Below, in pieces: positions 39,160-50,967 of a DNA stretch of 64,000 nucleotides (positions within the stretch are counted from its first letter, which is position 1; each line of letters begins with the position of its first letter). The position numbers and the translations under genes are program-made. The stretch comes from Rhytidiadelphus loreus (lineage: Eukaryota; Streptophyta; Bryopsida; Hypnales; Hylocomiaceae), in contig OX344762.1 of NCBI GenBank assembly GCA_947034895.1, positions 48,215,087 to 48,279,086 on the forward strand, given 5' to 3'. Below the pieces are notes generated by a model that worked only from the letters and a program-made list of their open reading frames with translations, ran no database searches and was not told the origin of the DNA.

Positions 39160-39860
39160 TACCGATGTTGAAATTGTTGAATACGACATGTTCCGAAAGT
39201 TCGATTGGTTTTGCAAACATCTCGTTATAAGTTCAGTTACTTCCAGACGGAATTACTCTTTACATGACCGGCAACCCGCATGCTAAGTGGTTCGTTGTTG
39301 CAGAAGCGTTTGCAGGTGCCCTTGTCAATCTTGAACAGTGGTATTGCATCGCACGTAAGTTAAAGCAGTTTCCGTTTCTAGTCACACGTAGACGAGAAGT
39401 GGGAATAGGGTAGGCGCTTACTAAATGGATGTCAGGTGTTTTTCTCTTTACAGTGACGTCCCAGGCACTTGTCCAAGTTCCATTCACAGTTTCGATCTGG
39501 CCTGACTTTCCTGTTATTGAGGTTTGACTTGCTTTGGAACTCGGCCTGGTGCCTGGTTATGCTCCGGCCTCTGGCCTGAGATGCGCTTTTGTGCTTGTTC
39601 TTATTCCCTTTCTAGTTGTAGATTGGAGTGGATGGATATCGGGGATGTCATTAAATAGTGTTATGAAACACAGGACGGTGTATCTTAGAGTTCGAGTAGG
39701 AACTTGCATTGGGTGTCTTTCGTCAATTTGGCCGAGTGGTTAAGCCGACAGACTTGAAATCTGTTGGGGTTCCCCCGCGCAGGTTCGAACCCTGCAGTTG
39801 ACGACCGTTCTCTTTTCCCCAAAAAATGAGGGTTTACTTTTGCAGTACCAATGGAAGCAT
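39160..39860 (+). repeat. Segmental duplication containing tRNA-Ser, copy 1
   Basis: Related to 42160-42605. Upstream of the tRNA both have tgttgaatacg, ttccgaaa-ttcgat-ggttt and a gatgccctt/ggtgccctt segment. Downstream both have a gagggtttac/tagggtttcc, then ttttgcagta. The copies differ in length upstream of the tRNA by insertions or deletions. Confidence 0.7.
39722..39803 (+). tRNA. trnS-UGA: tRNA-Ser (anticodon UGA), copy with D-stem mismatch
   Basis: 82-nt type II tRNA. The acceptor stem is GTCAATT/AGTTGAC with discriminator G. The anticodon loop CTTGAAA gives TGA at 39755-39757, there is a long variable arm, and the T arm is GCAGG-TTCGAAC-CCTGC. It differs from the copy at 42473 in the D stem, where the 3' strand reads GCC instead of GGC, creating a C:C mismatch. 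No CCA is encoded, as expected for a nuclear gene. Confidence 0.92.
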
Positions 39861-42110
39861 CAGGAGGCGAAGTACCAATGCAAATCATTTGTCTCCACTA
39901 AGCTTAGTCCCAACAAGGTCAAATTCACTGCAGGTTCCATAACACTTGAACGGAGTTAAGGTTTAGGGTTATAAGTGCAACCTGAATTAGTCCTTGAAGA
40001 TGGCTTTCCGTTCGTATCAAGAGTGTGATTGGAGGACACATGGGCTTGGAGATCTCAACGTAACTGAAAAAATAATCATAATAGAACAATCAAATTGAAA
40101 AAAAACTAATTTAATATGTGGATATTTATAGTATCAAAAAAAAATCCCAAGGAAGAGACTAAATTGAAAGCAAATTTACTTAAAATTGTCCCTTTCGAAG
40201 AACCTGCGACCTATGCATTATCAATAGTGTATCCAATCATGACTAAAATTGGTCCCTAATTCTAAATTTGTATTGTCTTGCTACTCTCTACATCATTTTG
40301 GGTACTCAGCTCCTCTACTTTCTATAGAAAAGTAGGGGTCCACATTCTAGAGCAAATATTTCGAATGTATTTACCTTATAAAAGAACACCCATTCCTCTT
40401 TCATGAAAGAGTCAAGTTGTTTGAATTCTTGAACGTCTTCTGAGTTGGGAAGCATTAACCTCCTTGGAATTGGGGACTCATTTGATTGTAAATTTCTTGA
40501 ATTCAAACTTGTCCATGAATTGTAGGTCATTGTACAAGGAATAGATCTTCCTTTCTTTTCCAAGAATGTCGTATAGTTTGAGTTCTACAATAAAAGTGTT
40601 GGTAATAAGGTGATAAGAATTGACGGATCGTCATTGTCTTGATTTTTTGCCCCTAGAAGAACAAGTTATTCACCATGGATAACCAAATTTGAAATTAGAG
40701 AATTAGCTTAGGATATTCTAAATCAACTACTACAATTTAATTACTATAGGGTAAAGACTTTGTGCAATTGTCTTTGATGTGGGCAATGAGGAATTGATTC
40801 TCCTTGCCACATGACTACAATAAAAGAAATATAAATCCTACTTATTAGTAATATTATTACATTGAAAAAAATAGTATGCTCTTAAATGTCAAGTAGTATC
40901 AGTACATGCTTCAATCTTAGTCTAGTATTTAATTTTATTAATCCATCAATGAATGGTGGTTGTCTTTAGTGAATAGTGTGGTTACCAAAGGTGGTCCTTG
41001 CTATAGTTGCTAGTATATTTGCTTCTTCCTAAGACCTGGACTACAACTCAATGAATGAATTTGAAGCTAAAATAAAAAATAAATGCTCTTCTATCAAACT
41101 TTCATTTTTTTTTCGTAGAAAAATCGTATAAAGGGATAATAAAAACTATATCAAAATTTAAAAATAATCAATTCTCTACTCTACAGAAATTTGCAAAATT
41201 AAGCTCCATTCAACATGCATTTCTTCACATGAAAAATTATTTCATGTACTGTTGTAATAGAGTTCATCTTCACTTCATTCATATAATTTTTCTGTAGTTA
41301 CATGATTCCTACAAACTGAAATCTTGAATGATATCATTCATTTTTTTCAAATAGAAGAAGTAGCATGGAGGTTAACCTTGAAATCTTACTGTGAACAAAA
41401 AATCTCCAATGAATGACATTTAGAGACTAAATTGTGAAAACAAAGAATGCATCTATGAATTGACTAGTAGTCTCACACCGAGAGTTCATCCCACCAAGGT
41501 TAAAGAAGAAGAATTATTGACAGCGAAAACAAAAGATGAGAATCCACTGTCACTGACCCTGTTCATCTTGAGTTGCTTCAGCTTGAGTTTTATATTACAC
41601 CCTCAGTTTTGCTTGCAAGGATACTTTTGGAACATCCAAAGCACATAATTATTTTGAAATCAGGTGCTGCTCGGCACTATGGTTCAAACAAAACACGCTG
41701 GTCGATACTTTCTTCTACCGGTCTTCCGTTTCTGAAAGTATAACAAAATACACACTCAGTATCAGCAGAGACGATACAGAGACGAGATTCCACTTGGCCA
41801 ACACCATGAAAACGGTGCAGTCAACTGAGGCTTGCACTGAAAAACATCTTCAATCACATTAATATGCTCGATCACCATACAACATTGACAAGGCTACCGG
41901 AAGCTAAGAAAAATCATCGACAACATCTAAATCTACAATTCTTCGTCCTCGTACCTTCAATCAGACAAGGCTACATTCATTGTAAGATACGATGTGCACA
42001 GCAATAACGCACTACTGTCGTAGTACCCCTAAATTAGTAGGGGTAATCAGCAGAGACCTTGATCAGAATGTAATATAGGTATTTTCGGTTTAGGGTTTAG
42101 GGTTTATCAG
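39861..42110. other. Intergenic between the two tRNA-Ser genes
   Basis: About 2.2 kb of AT-rich DNA with no credible gene on either strand. The short minus-strand frame 40315-40563 has no recognised features. Two and a half copies of the plant telomere-type unit TTTAGGG lie at 42089-42106. Confidence 0.5.
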
Positions 42111-42159
42111 ATGCCCAAATCCATTTGTTACTTCGATTTGTACCACGAAGCTATAATTT

Positions 42160-42605
42160 GAGTACCTGATTGTTGAATACGTGACAAGCTTTCCGAAAAT
42201 TCGATGGGTTTGTGGCAAAATAGTCGATTTATTTCCAAACGTACGATTCACTCTTTCCATGCACGGACGAAAGTTGATGCATAGGCAAATAAGAGACTGT
42301 GTAGATGCCCTTGTTGATCCTGAGCTGTGCAACTCCATAGATTACGTAATGGAAATTCAGTGTCGACTTTGCTGTAGACTTTGAGTTTATGGGCTTTGGG
42401 AATAAATACCCTTCCGAAACGTTCGTAGTCGGCGTCTGCAGTTCAGCGATGGACCGGAGATTATCGTCTCTCGTCAATTTGGCCGAGTGGTTAAGGCGAC
42501 AGACTTGAAATCTGTTGGGGTTCCCCCGCGCAGGTTCGAACCCTGCAGTTGACGACACCTTCTCTTTTCGCAGAAAAATTAGGGTTTCCTTTTGCAGTAA
42601 AAGTG
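42160..42605 (+). repeat. Segmental duplication containing tRNA-Ser, copy 2
   Basis: Partner of 39160-39860. This copy is more compact and carries the fully paired tRNA. It is followed directly by repeat R2. Confidence 0.7.
42473..42554 (+). tRNA. trnS-UGA: tRNA-Ser (anticodon UGA)
   Basis: 82 nt with intact acceptor (GTCAATT/AGTTGAC), D (GCC/GGC), anticodon and T arms; the anticodon TGA is at 42506-42508. It reads UCA serine codons. Apart from the one D-stem base it is identical to the copy 2.75 kb upstream. Confidence 0.96.
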
Positions 42606-42840
42606 CCAGCTTTAGGGTATTGTGTCGAGTTACTACTATTATTAGATAGTGGTCAAATTTTTCATATTTTCTTCGTGGCAGTTGGCAAGTTTCAAATTCA
42701 CCAAAGAATGTTACATGTGGATACCATATGCAAAAGTTAGGAAGGTTCAAAGTTTTTTTTTGGTAGAGGTTTTAGAATTGTTTCTTTTACATAGGAACAT
42801 ATTGATTTTTTGGAGATGTACACATAGTGATGATGATAGG
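42600..42840 (+). repeat. Dispersed repeat R2, copy 3
   Basis: Shares gtcgagttactactattattag, cgtggcagttggcaagt, ggataccatatgcaaaag and ttggagatgtacacatagtg with 14385-14680. It runs straight into the 20-bp tandem array. Confidence 0.65.
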
Positions 42841-43012
42841 TTTGGGGGGTCTATGGTGCATTTGGGGGGTCTATGGTGCATTTGGGGGGTCTATGGTGCA
42901 TTTGGGGGGTCTATGGTGCATTTGGGGGCTCTATGGTGCATTTGGAGGGTCTATGGTGCATTTGGGGGGTCTATGGTGCATTTGGGGGGTCTATGGAGCA
43001 TTTGGAGGTGCC
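42841..43012 (+). repeat. Minisatellite, 20-bp unit, eight full copies
   Basis: The unit TTTGGGGGGTCTATGGTGCA is repeated eight times from 42841 to 43000 with only three single-base variants, then a partial ninth. Because 20 is not a multiple of 3 and the unit contains no stop, all three forward frames stay open; the resulting WCIWG/MVHLGG peptides are an artefact. Such near-identity points to recent expansion. Confidence 0.97.
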
Positions 43013-44551
43013 CACATTGCTAGCAACATAGAGGCCAAGTGTGCAAATCATTAGTTCCAATTAGTTCCAAGAATGTCAAATTCAACTTCAACATTACTTG
43101 GAAGGAGGTATGAACACCCAACTCATCATCCAAAAGAAGATTCAAGGTATCTAAGATGCTTCTTCTACATTGAGAAAGAGCATAATAAAAAGACATTGAG
43201 AAGATTGGAGACACTAAGTGTCCAATGAATGGATAATAGAGATGCAAGACAAAAGTATCCATCCTTGAATTTTGTGCAAATAGGAGAGGTTTTGCACAAT
43301 AGCAAGAATGATTCACACTATACCACAAAGGATGATTTCCATGGTGACCAACTTGTCCTTATATGGTTCAAGTGGAGGTGGTGACCTAATAAGGGGATGT
43401 TTTTGATGAAATTTTCTTCAATTTAACCTCTCAATTAAGCATTGTCCTTGTAGTTCCCCAAATAATTATCTTTTCTTAGCAAGCATCTTCTGAAACTTGG
43501 ATATACTTCATTTACACTTATAGGCTCCTTCAACTTTCAAAAATTATGATTAATTCATTGTGCATCCCAAATTTACAAAACAACTTATATATTCCTTCAT
43601 AAGCATTAGCTAAGTTGCAAAAATTGCTCCTCTCTCACATGCCTACATTGCAACGAAACATATATAATGTTAAGTTGGTTATCATATAAGGTTTGTTATA
43701 TGTGCAATCAATTTCTCTTCTAGTAAGTAGTAACCTAAAATGAAGCCACAAATCTAAGCCTCTCTATTTGGCGCCACATCTTCTGACCTAAAAGCTCAAA
43801 GTAGGAGGCTCTAAAATAGAGCAAGCATTAAAAATGGACCCTATAAATGGCTATGAAATGGACAAACAATAGTTCATAAATTGACTTCCATAGTCATTGA
43901 ATGAATTAAGAAAAAAAAAGCATTATTAATTGCAAGAGCCAATCATTCTCTTCTGCTTTCCCATTTTTCTTTAAAAGTTGCAAGTGAACAATTTATGGAA
44001 GACCTAGGGACATAAATAGGGACCTATAGCACAACTCCTTTGAAAATCCATAAATAATTAAAAAATACTTCAAAAAATATGAAACCACTTGTGTTAGATT
44101 CCTCTTCTATTTTTCTTTGTCTGAAAAATAAGCTAAAAATATTTTCATTTAAGAAAATACATGAAAAAGGCGGATCAGCCCTTAGATGAGTCATTTCTGA
44201 GCCTCCTTCCTTACATGAGATCATCCTAACATTCTAGGTGTTGCTCAGTGGTTCAAAAAGAGTCGAGAACTGCTCAACAAGACAGCCAATTAAGCATGCA
44301 GAAAGTTTCACAGAACAATACATATAACTTAGCTCAAGTCCTCTCAGGCTCTTCATGTCGAGCCTCTGGTTCAAACCGTGAAACTCAGTAAGAACGATGA
44401 CGAAATTGTCCCACAATAATCACAATGACTCAAATTGCTTGAACAGGTTCCAAGAAATGATTCAGCCATGGCGAATTGAATCAAACCTTACTTCAAAATT
44501 CAAAACTTATGACTCTGATTCTCTAATTGACAATCCTCTAACTCTTACTGG
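43013..44551. other. Intergenic, no gene recognised
   Basis: AT-rich DNA between the minisatellite and the 3' end of the minus-strand brawnin-like gene. Frames 43020-43328 and 44024-44224 (minus) show no known motif. Confidence 0.5.
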
Positions 44552-45118
44552 CTACGTGCTAATTTTTCCAGATTCCTTTTCCATGTCCTGGGAGCTCACT
44601 TCCGGAATCGTCTGCACGCACAGTTTGAATCAAACAGTAAGAAAAGACTGAGAAACAAAACGAATCGGACTCATTAAAACGAACTTATGCAACAAAAGAG
44701 GAGAGGAATTATAAATAAAATCACAAATATATCACGAACATCCTCCCTCCCTCTCTCTCTTTCGAAATGAAAGAGAGCACATCCAGAGCAAGTTAGGGTA
44801 TGCAATTGTGAAATCGTTGTGACAAGTAGTAACTGAGGAAATCATCAATTCCGCAAAGGTAAAGGGATTCGACATTCAGATCTATCAACATCAATTGAAG
44901 CGCAATCTAGAAGAAAGAGAAAAATTACGTCAAAACAAACCAAGTGCAATCGAGCCGAATTGAGAGAGAGAGCAACAATGTACCAAGTCAGGCTTGAAAA
45001 TGTTGTGCACCACCGCCGCACCGGTGAGAAGGGAGGAGAAGGCCACTATGTAAGAGAGCGCCATGCTGGGGCTCTTGATCACTTGCTTCGGCACCTTGGA
45101 AGCCGCCGTAACAGCCAT
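44552..45118 (-). CDS. Brawnin/UQCC6-like small mitochondrial protein (DUF4516 type)
   Basis: Two exons on the minus strand: 45118-44984 and 44611-44552, with a 372-nt phase-0 intron (donor TTG/GTACAT, acceptor GTGCGTGCAG). They give 64 residues. Residues 19-40 form one hydrophobic helix (ALSYIVAFSSLLTGAAVVHNI), followed by FKPDLTIPEV, which spans the splice junction, and a short polar tail. The order helix, G-A-x-V-V-H, x-x-[KR]PDLTIPE-[IV] is that of animal brawnin (C12orf73/UQCC6), a single-pass inner-membrane protein needed for assembly of respiratory complex III. The match of the motif across the join supports both splice and identity. The same role in plants is inference. The gene is divergent from the RING gene 607 bp away, so they may share a promoter. 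Confidence 0.82.
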
Positions 45119-45724
45119 AGCTGCTCTTTGATCTAAGCAAGAGCTTCTCCTTGAGATTTGAACAAAAGACTCAGCAGGGAGGGAGAGGAAGGAAGACATT
45201 CATTCATCATTCATCCGAGATTTTGCCTATATTTCATTCATCCGAAATTCGTTCATATCTCATCCATCATTCATCGAACAAACAACAGAACCCTAATTAT
45301 GGAAACCCTAAATCATATCGTTTCAAAGATAAAGATGAGAATTGATTCATAAGGAGCAAGATTGTTGATCAATTTAACAATTCATATGGAAGACAATGTT
45401 GAGTAGTTGAAATTTTTGTGGATAATAGAGATATTTTTCTTGCTTGTACCAAAGTGAAGGTGTTGACTTTACATTAATATATTGAAGTAGGATCAATTTT
45501 AAATTGTTCAATAAATTTGCAACCCTAAATTGAATTTGTGTGTGTTGAAAACAATCCTTTTTGATTGATTGGTGTCCAAATAGAGTTGAATATCTAGTGA
45601 ATTAAAATCAATTTTTTTTGGTAATAACCTTCTTTTATTCCAATGATGAGCTCATGAATAGTATCATTTATCCTAAGTATAAAAATATTTTTGGAATCTT
45701 GAGTAGTTGTATGTGTGTTGATCC
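45119..45724. promoter_or_regulatory. Divergent intergenic region between brawnin-like and RING genes
   Basis: 606 bp separate two start codons on opposite strands, so this interval must hold both promoters and 5' UTRs. It contains catc/cattcatc-rich repeats at 45200-45275 next to the minus-strand gene. No clear TATA box could be assigned. Confidence 0.45.
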
Positions 45725-48700
45725 ATGGGAAACAAAATCACTCGTAAGCGCATAAGTGTTGATGAACGCTACACTCGACCCCAAGGCTTGTATTCTCAAC
45801 GCAATGTTGATAAAAAAAAATTACGACGTCTGATTCTCAATTCTAAACTTGCCCCTTGTTTTCGTGGTGAAGATGAACCAAATGTAGATTTTGAAGAGTG
45901 TCCAATTTGCTTCTTGGTAGGCAATTTTTTTAATATTGTATACTATGTCAATTTTTCTTACACTTGAATTTGATAACCCTAATAAAATCAATATGTTTCT
46001 CTTTATACTATTGCAGTACTACCCAAGTTTAAATCGATCAAAATGTTGCTCAAAAGGAGTTTGCACAGGTAGAACATTGTCTCTTTTCCAAATTTTCTAT
46101 CATTATTTACGTTTGTATACACACATCTATTGGTATATTGACAATCAATATTGAATCAATTTGATTTACATTTTTCTACAATGTTGTATTTTATTCTGTT
46201 TTTAATTTTATGGCTTACTTTTTCAGAATGCTTTCTTCAAATGAAATCTCCACTTACAGCTCGATCAACACAGTGAGAAATTTATTATTTTAATAACCTA
46301 AATTAATGAATCAAAATACTAAATAAATCATTTGAATGTCAAATGGTCTCATATTTACATGTAAAGAAGTTCATGTCTTTATTGATAATCTTGATATTGG
46401 ATAGATGCCCCTTTTGCAAATTTCACAACTATTCAGTAGAATATCGAGGTAGCAAGACACTTGAAGAGAAAGGCATTGAAGCTGTTGTAAGTTTTTTCAG
46501 TCTTTATAATTCCTCTTAATTTTGTTTTGTAGTAAGAATATTTAAAAAATTGTGCCAATAAACTTTTTAATTAAGTTTCTTTTATCATTGAAAATATATG
46601 CCAATTAATTAATGATTTTTCAAAATAAAAATTCAAACTTGATGGAAATTCTCATATTAATTCAAATTTATGTAAATTATTTTCTAGGAGGAACAAAAAT
46701 TCATAGAAGCCAAGATACGTATGCGTAAGCAAGAACTTTTGGATGGTGAAAGGAAGGAGGAATTTATTCAACAAAAAGCATCTAATGATGGACTTGAAAA
46801 TGGAATTTTTGAAGAACTTTCAAAATCCCAAGCCATACATATTGAAATACCACAAAAGGTGACGTTTATATTCGATATTGAAAAATGGAAACAAAATCTA
46901 TGCGAACCTAATTATTGCTATGATCGACAATGGTTACGAAAGCCTTGTGGACCAAGCCTTAGTGATGGACCCTCGAGCTTTCAAACATGTGGCTCCCATT
47001 GTGAGTCCAATTGTTCTAAGTGTTTAATGACATTTTGCAAAAGAAGAATTTATGACGTGTTAGAAGTGACCACCCCTCAATTGAGAACATTGAAACTAAA
47101 CCAAACTAAACATTTTATGGGAAGGTGGCAATCGACTTGGGGAAACCACCAATCTCCACTATCTCAAAGCTTTCCATTGCCAACTAGGATGCCATAGTAT
47201 CATTTCCATCATACTAAAACATTTAAACCTACAACCTTGGAACACCATTCACATGATATACCATCAAAGTTTGATGGCATGTTTGTATGTGTGGATCCAA
47301 AGATTCAAAATTATACTAATAATCTTACACAAGTAAGAAATAGAAGTACCAATTTAAGAAATCATGCATTTTAACAAAATGGTTCTATGATTCTCACATA
47401 TAAAAAATTCATAGGTCTTATATAATTTCTAAAGCATCATAATCTTAACAAGACAAAAGGTGGAGAATGATTACAAGAATATTTACGTATTGAAATATAA
47501 CAAAACTTTAAAATATATTTGAAATTGATTAGGAATATATAGCATCAAGCATGTCCCCTAAATCCAATTTATCTCATGCTAGTATGAACTCCTCATGGGT
47601 GTATGAGGAATGCAAAAGTGAAAGAAGTTTGGTCCCTATTCCCACCCTTTATGAAGATGAACAATCAAGAATGCCTTCATTATCAAACAATAAATTATGC
47701 AATAATATGGAATGTGCAATGTTGGAGTATGAAGCAAGATTGACTCCAATTAACAACACTCGGCAAAGGTGTGGCTTATAGTATCATATTTGAACTTAGA
47801 TATTTTTCCAATGTGCATGATTGATTGATCCAATTGTGGTCTTACATGTTAAAAAGAACTTGAGGCCTTCAAAGTACTTAGGTATATATAAAGCTCATGT
47901 ATTGATCTAGTTGAAGTATATAGATACTGAATACGTTGAAGCAATACCACATTTGTTAATAGCAAAAATAGTGACATTTGAGGAGTGATTGTTAGGGTAA
48001 TTTGACATCATATCCAACAAAAATATACCATAATTGGAAAATTATTACAATCCTAGTCTAATTGTATAAAAATGCGTCTCAATTCAAAACTTTGAAAACA
48101 CGAAAAATCTCTAAATTTTGTTGTTTAGGGTTTTAAAATGGTGGGAAGAATACATGAGGAGAGCATGGAGAATATAGGAATCATAGAAAGATGATCATAG
48201 AGGCAATCTTTTTAATGGCCCAAATTCTTTCTAATGTTGTAAATAGTAAAAGTACATCCTCAAAGGTGCTACAATAAAAACTTTCATATTGATATTCCAA
48301 TCTCTTTAATTTTAGATTCCCTAGTTTACATTTGTAGTGGTTTGAATAGGAATGATGAATTTGATTTGGATTTGGAAGAAATTATGGTGATGGAAGCAAT
48401 TTGGCAATCAATTCAAGTATGAATTTTTCTTTAGCAATTTAGAATCTTATAAAAATAGTTTGATTACATTAATTGTGCTAACATATTGAAAATGAAGAAT
48501 ATATAAATTTCAACCTAAAACTCTTTAAGAAGATAATATTGGAATAAAAGTTTTAAATTTAGTAGAATTTAGTATTGATATTGTCAAGATATATCTTGTA
48601 TTCAGGACCAACAAACATGCCATGGGGACACCGCTTGTAAACTTCTTCAAATGAAAACAAATCAACATATAGATATGAATACTACATTTCAAGTAAATAA

Positions 48701-49358
48701 TGACTTACAAGAAAAATCCAAACTTCAATGTCTACATATTGAATCAATAGGTAATGACCAACATCACCATCTATTTAATAGAAAAGCAAGGGGGCTAGCA
48801 AGTGCTATTGCAACTTTAGTAGAAAGACAAATCATTAAAAAAGAAGCTATATTTAAGCCACATGAAATTAGAAGTGATTTTTTTCCATGCAAGAATGAAA
48901 CAATTAATAATGATAAATTAGGAGAACTTAAAAGTCAATCACATAATGAGGCAAATGTGAGAGATGATTATAAAATTTTGTCTAAGGATCTTCTTTATAA
49001 AAATTGTGACAAAAAAAAGTTGTTTGGAGATAGTAGTTTGCATGCTCTTGCAGAGAGTTTGAAAACTTACCATAAAAGGAAAAATTGTTTAGAGAATTTA
49101 ACTAATGAAGTTGATCAAAGTGAATTTTTTCTAAAGAGTTGCCAAAATGATCAAGGCTTTGAACAAGTTGAAGATGGGGCAAGTTCTTCAACTCATAGTG
49201 CACATTCAAATAGTGCAATGTATGTGCCTAATGCAAGTTTGCAAAATGTAAGAATAAATAGGTGTGGATGTGATACCAATGGACATGTAATGTTACCCAA
49301 AAGCTTTGAAGAACAAATGATGTTGGCTATGGCCTTGTCAATTATTGATGCTCGTTGA
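45725..49358 (+). CDS. SIP5/DA2-like RING-finger protein with UIM-like motifs
   Basis: Eight exons: 45725-45916, 46017-46068, 46227-46272, 46405-46486, 46688-46858, 47533-47768, 48338-48416 and 48606-49358. All are GT-AG and in phase, giving 536 residues. The start MGNK suggests N-myristoylation (Gly2). The atypical RING of the SIP5/DA2 group covers residues 59-101: CPICFLYYP, then [15 protein letters not shown], then QCPFC, followed by VEYRG. A Lys/Glu-rich helix follows. Exon 7 encodes [21 protein letters not shown] and exon 8 ends [15 protein letters not shown]; both fit the ubiquitin-interacting motif pattern (acidic, then A-x-x-x-S). It is probably a ubiquitin ligase or ubiquitin-binding regulator. 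The last exon (250 codons) is Asn/Lys-rich and poorly conserved. Intron 5 stays open for 112 codons past the donor without recognisable content. Confidence 0.85.
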
Positions 49359-50639
49359 GAATTTGCTTGGACAATACTAATCATTTATTTACTTTTGGAA
49401 AAATGTATCTTTGATTGAAAATTATAAACAATTATTTTTTTTTCTATAGTTATATTTAAATTATTATTTTATTCAAAAAATGAAACAAAAGAGAGTTTTA
49501 AAGTCTAACATCTTTTTAAAAATGAATAATCTATTATTACGGTGGATGATGTCAATATGAAGAATTATCAATCCATTATCTTTGAATATAATTTGAGGAC
49601 ATAACTTCATTGAATTTTACATTGATTTCATGCATTAGATATTTGTTCAATTCGTTATCTCATTGAAAATGTATGGTTGGTTGAAAGAGATGGAGCAATG
49701 TTTTTGAAGTAGATTTCAACGTGTTCTATATAACACGTAAGAAATGTTTTGGAATGATGAAAAATTAGGTTTGGTCTAAAAAATCCTCATCTCAATTGTG
49801 TAGCATACTAGTAAAATTCAAAAGAGGTATACTGATGTTATTTAGTGATGGAAAATTCTACTTACAAATTCTATACATTTATGAAGGGCTAATCAAAAAT
49901 TTATTTGTAAAGCACAAGAGAACCTAAAATATTTGAATGTAAAGAGGAAGATATTTTTTCACAAAGGATAGTGTGATCTAGATAATATTCTTGTATTCAT
50001 TTAAAAGAGACATTGTAAAAAACTTTCAACAAAACATGTGTCCGTTATGGAAAATTTTGATATAGAGTTGGGGACAAAAAGACTCATTCTTCATTGAATT
50101 GCTTTCCCACATGGTTAATATTTCACCGAAACTTACAACTAACTATATATTCTAAAATCTAAGAAAGAAAGACAAATGTATTAAATTTTTAAGAAATATC
50201 AAACAATCAGACGTCATAATAAAAAAATTTAAAAATAATAAATTAAAACTATGATTAGAAGGCTCCAAACATTATTTTAAATCTACTATCAATCTACGAC
50301 CACTTTAATACTAATCAATTCTCAATCTACAAGATGCTCGCATAATTTGAAGTACTTTCAAGTTCTAAAAAATGCTCTAGAGCCAAAACAATGTTGTTTG
50401 ATGTTGATGCACCTTAGGAGACAAAATGAATTTGGGGTAGTCTCCTAAATTCTCAATATTCATCAAAATTTTTGGAAACTTAGTGTGAAGATAGGAAAAA
50501 CACATTTGCTTCTTAGCAATATAATTTTGTTTCAAATTGATGCCCATGACTAAAATCTATAGCACAAAGAATCTTTTTTTAAAGTGTGGTGGGCAAAAAA
50601 AAACTCACCAAAAATAGTTTTAAAAAAAAGATAGTTTTT

Positions 50640-50967
50640 TATAGATTAGAATTTTTTGTTCATGCAAAGCTTTGATTCATTTCATTTGGAATTGTTATGT
50701 AAAAGTTATGAATAGTTTGATTTTTTAAGCAATCAAAGCATCTTTTTCCAAAAAAATATGATAGGATTCATTTGTCAATTTGATTTTAAGAATTTATAGG
50801 AAAAGAAGTTTTATAAGGTTATGATCTCTTGCTAGAACAATCTCACCATTTAGATTAGTTTGTTCCAATTCCATCTTCAACATACTTTCCAGCTTTTCAT
50901 GATTTAGCTTTATCTTCAATCTTCAACATACTTTTATATTAAGCATCTTTGTATTTAGAGAAGTTAA
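50640..50967. repeat. TTAA-type element relative, copy C (fragment)
   Basis: Matches copy B through caaagctttgattcatttca, tggaattgttatgtaaaagt, a gcatctttttccaaaaaaat segment and ctagaacaatctcacca. It is cut on the right by the TTAA-flanked insertion. The left terminus could not be found. Confidence 0.5.

Noticed and set aside
42841..43012. CRISPR-like array
   Set aside because: Units are contiguous with no spacers, in a plant nuclear context.
42649..43054. Open frames rich in WCIWG/MVHLGG peptides
   Set aside because: Produced by a stop-free 20-bp minisatellite open in all forward frames.
46859..47197. Extension of RING-gene exon 5 into 112 more codons
   Set aside because: The phase-0 donor at 46858 joins to the conserved next exon; the extension has no family resemblance.
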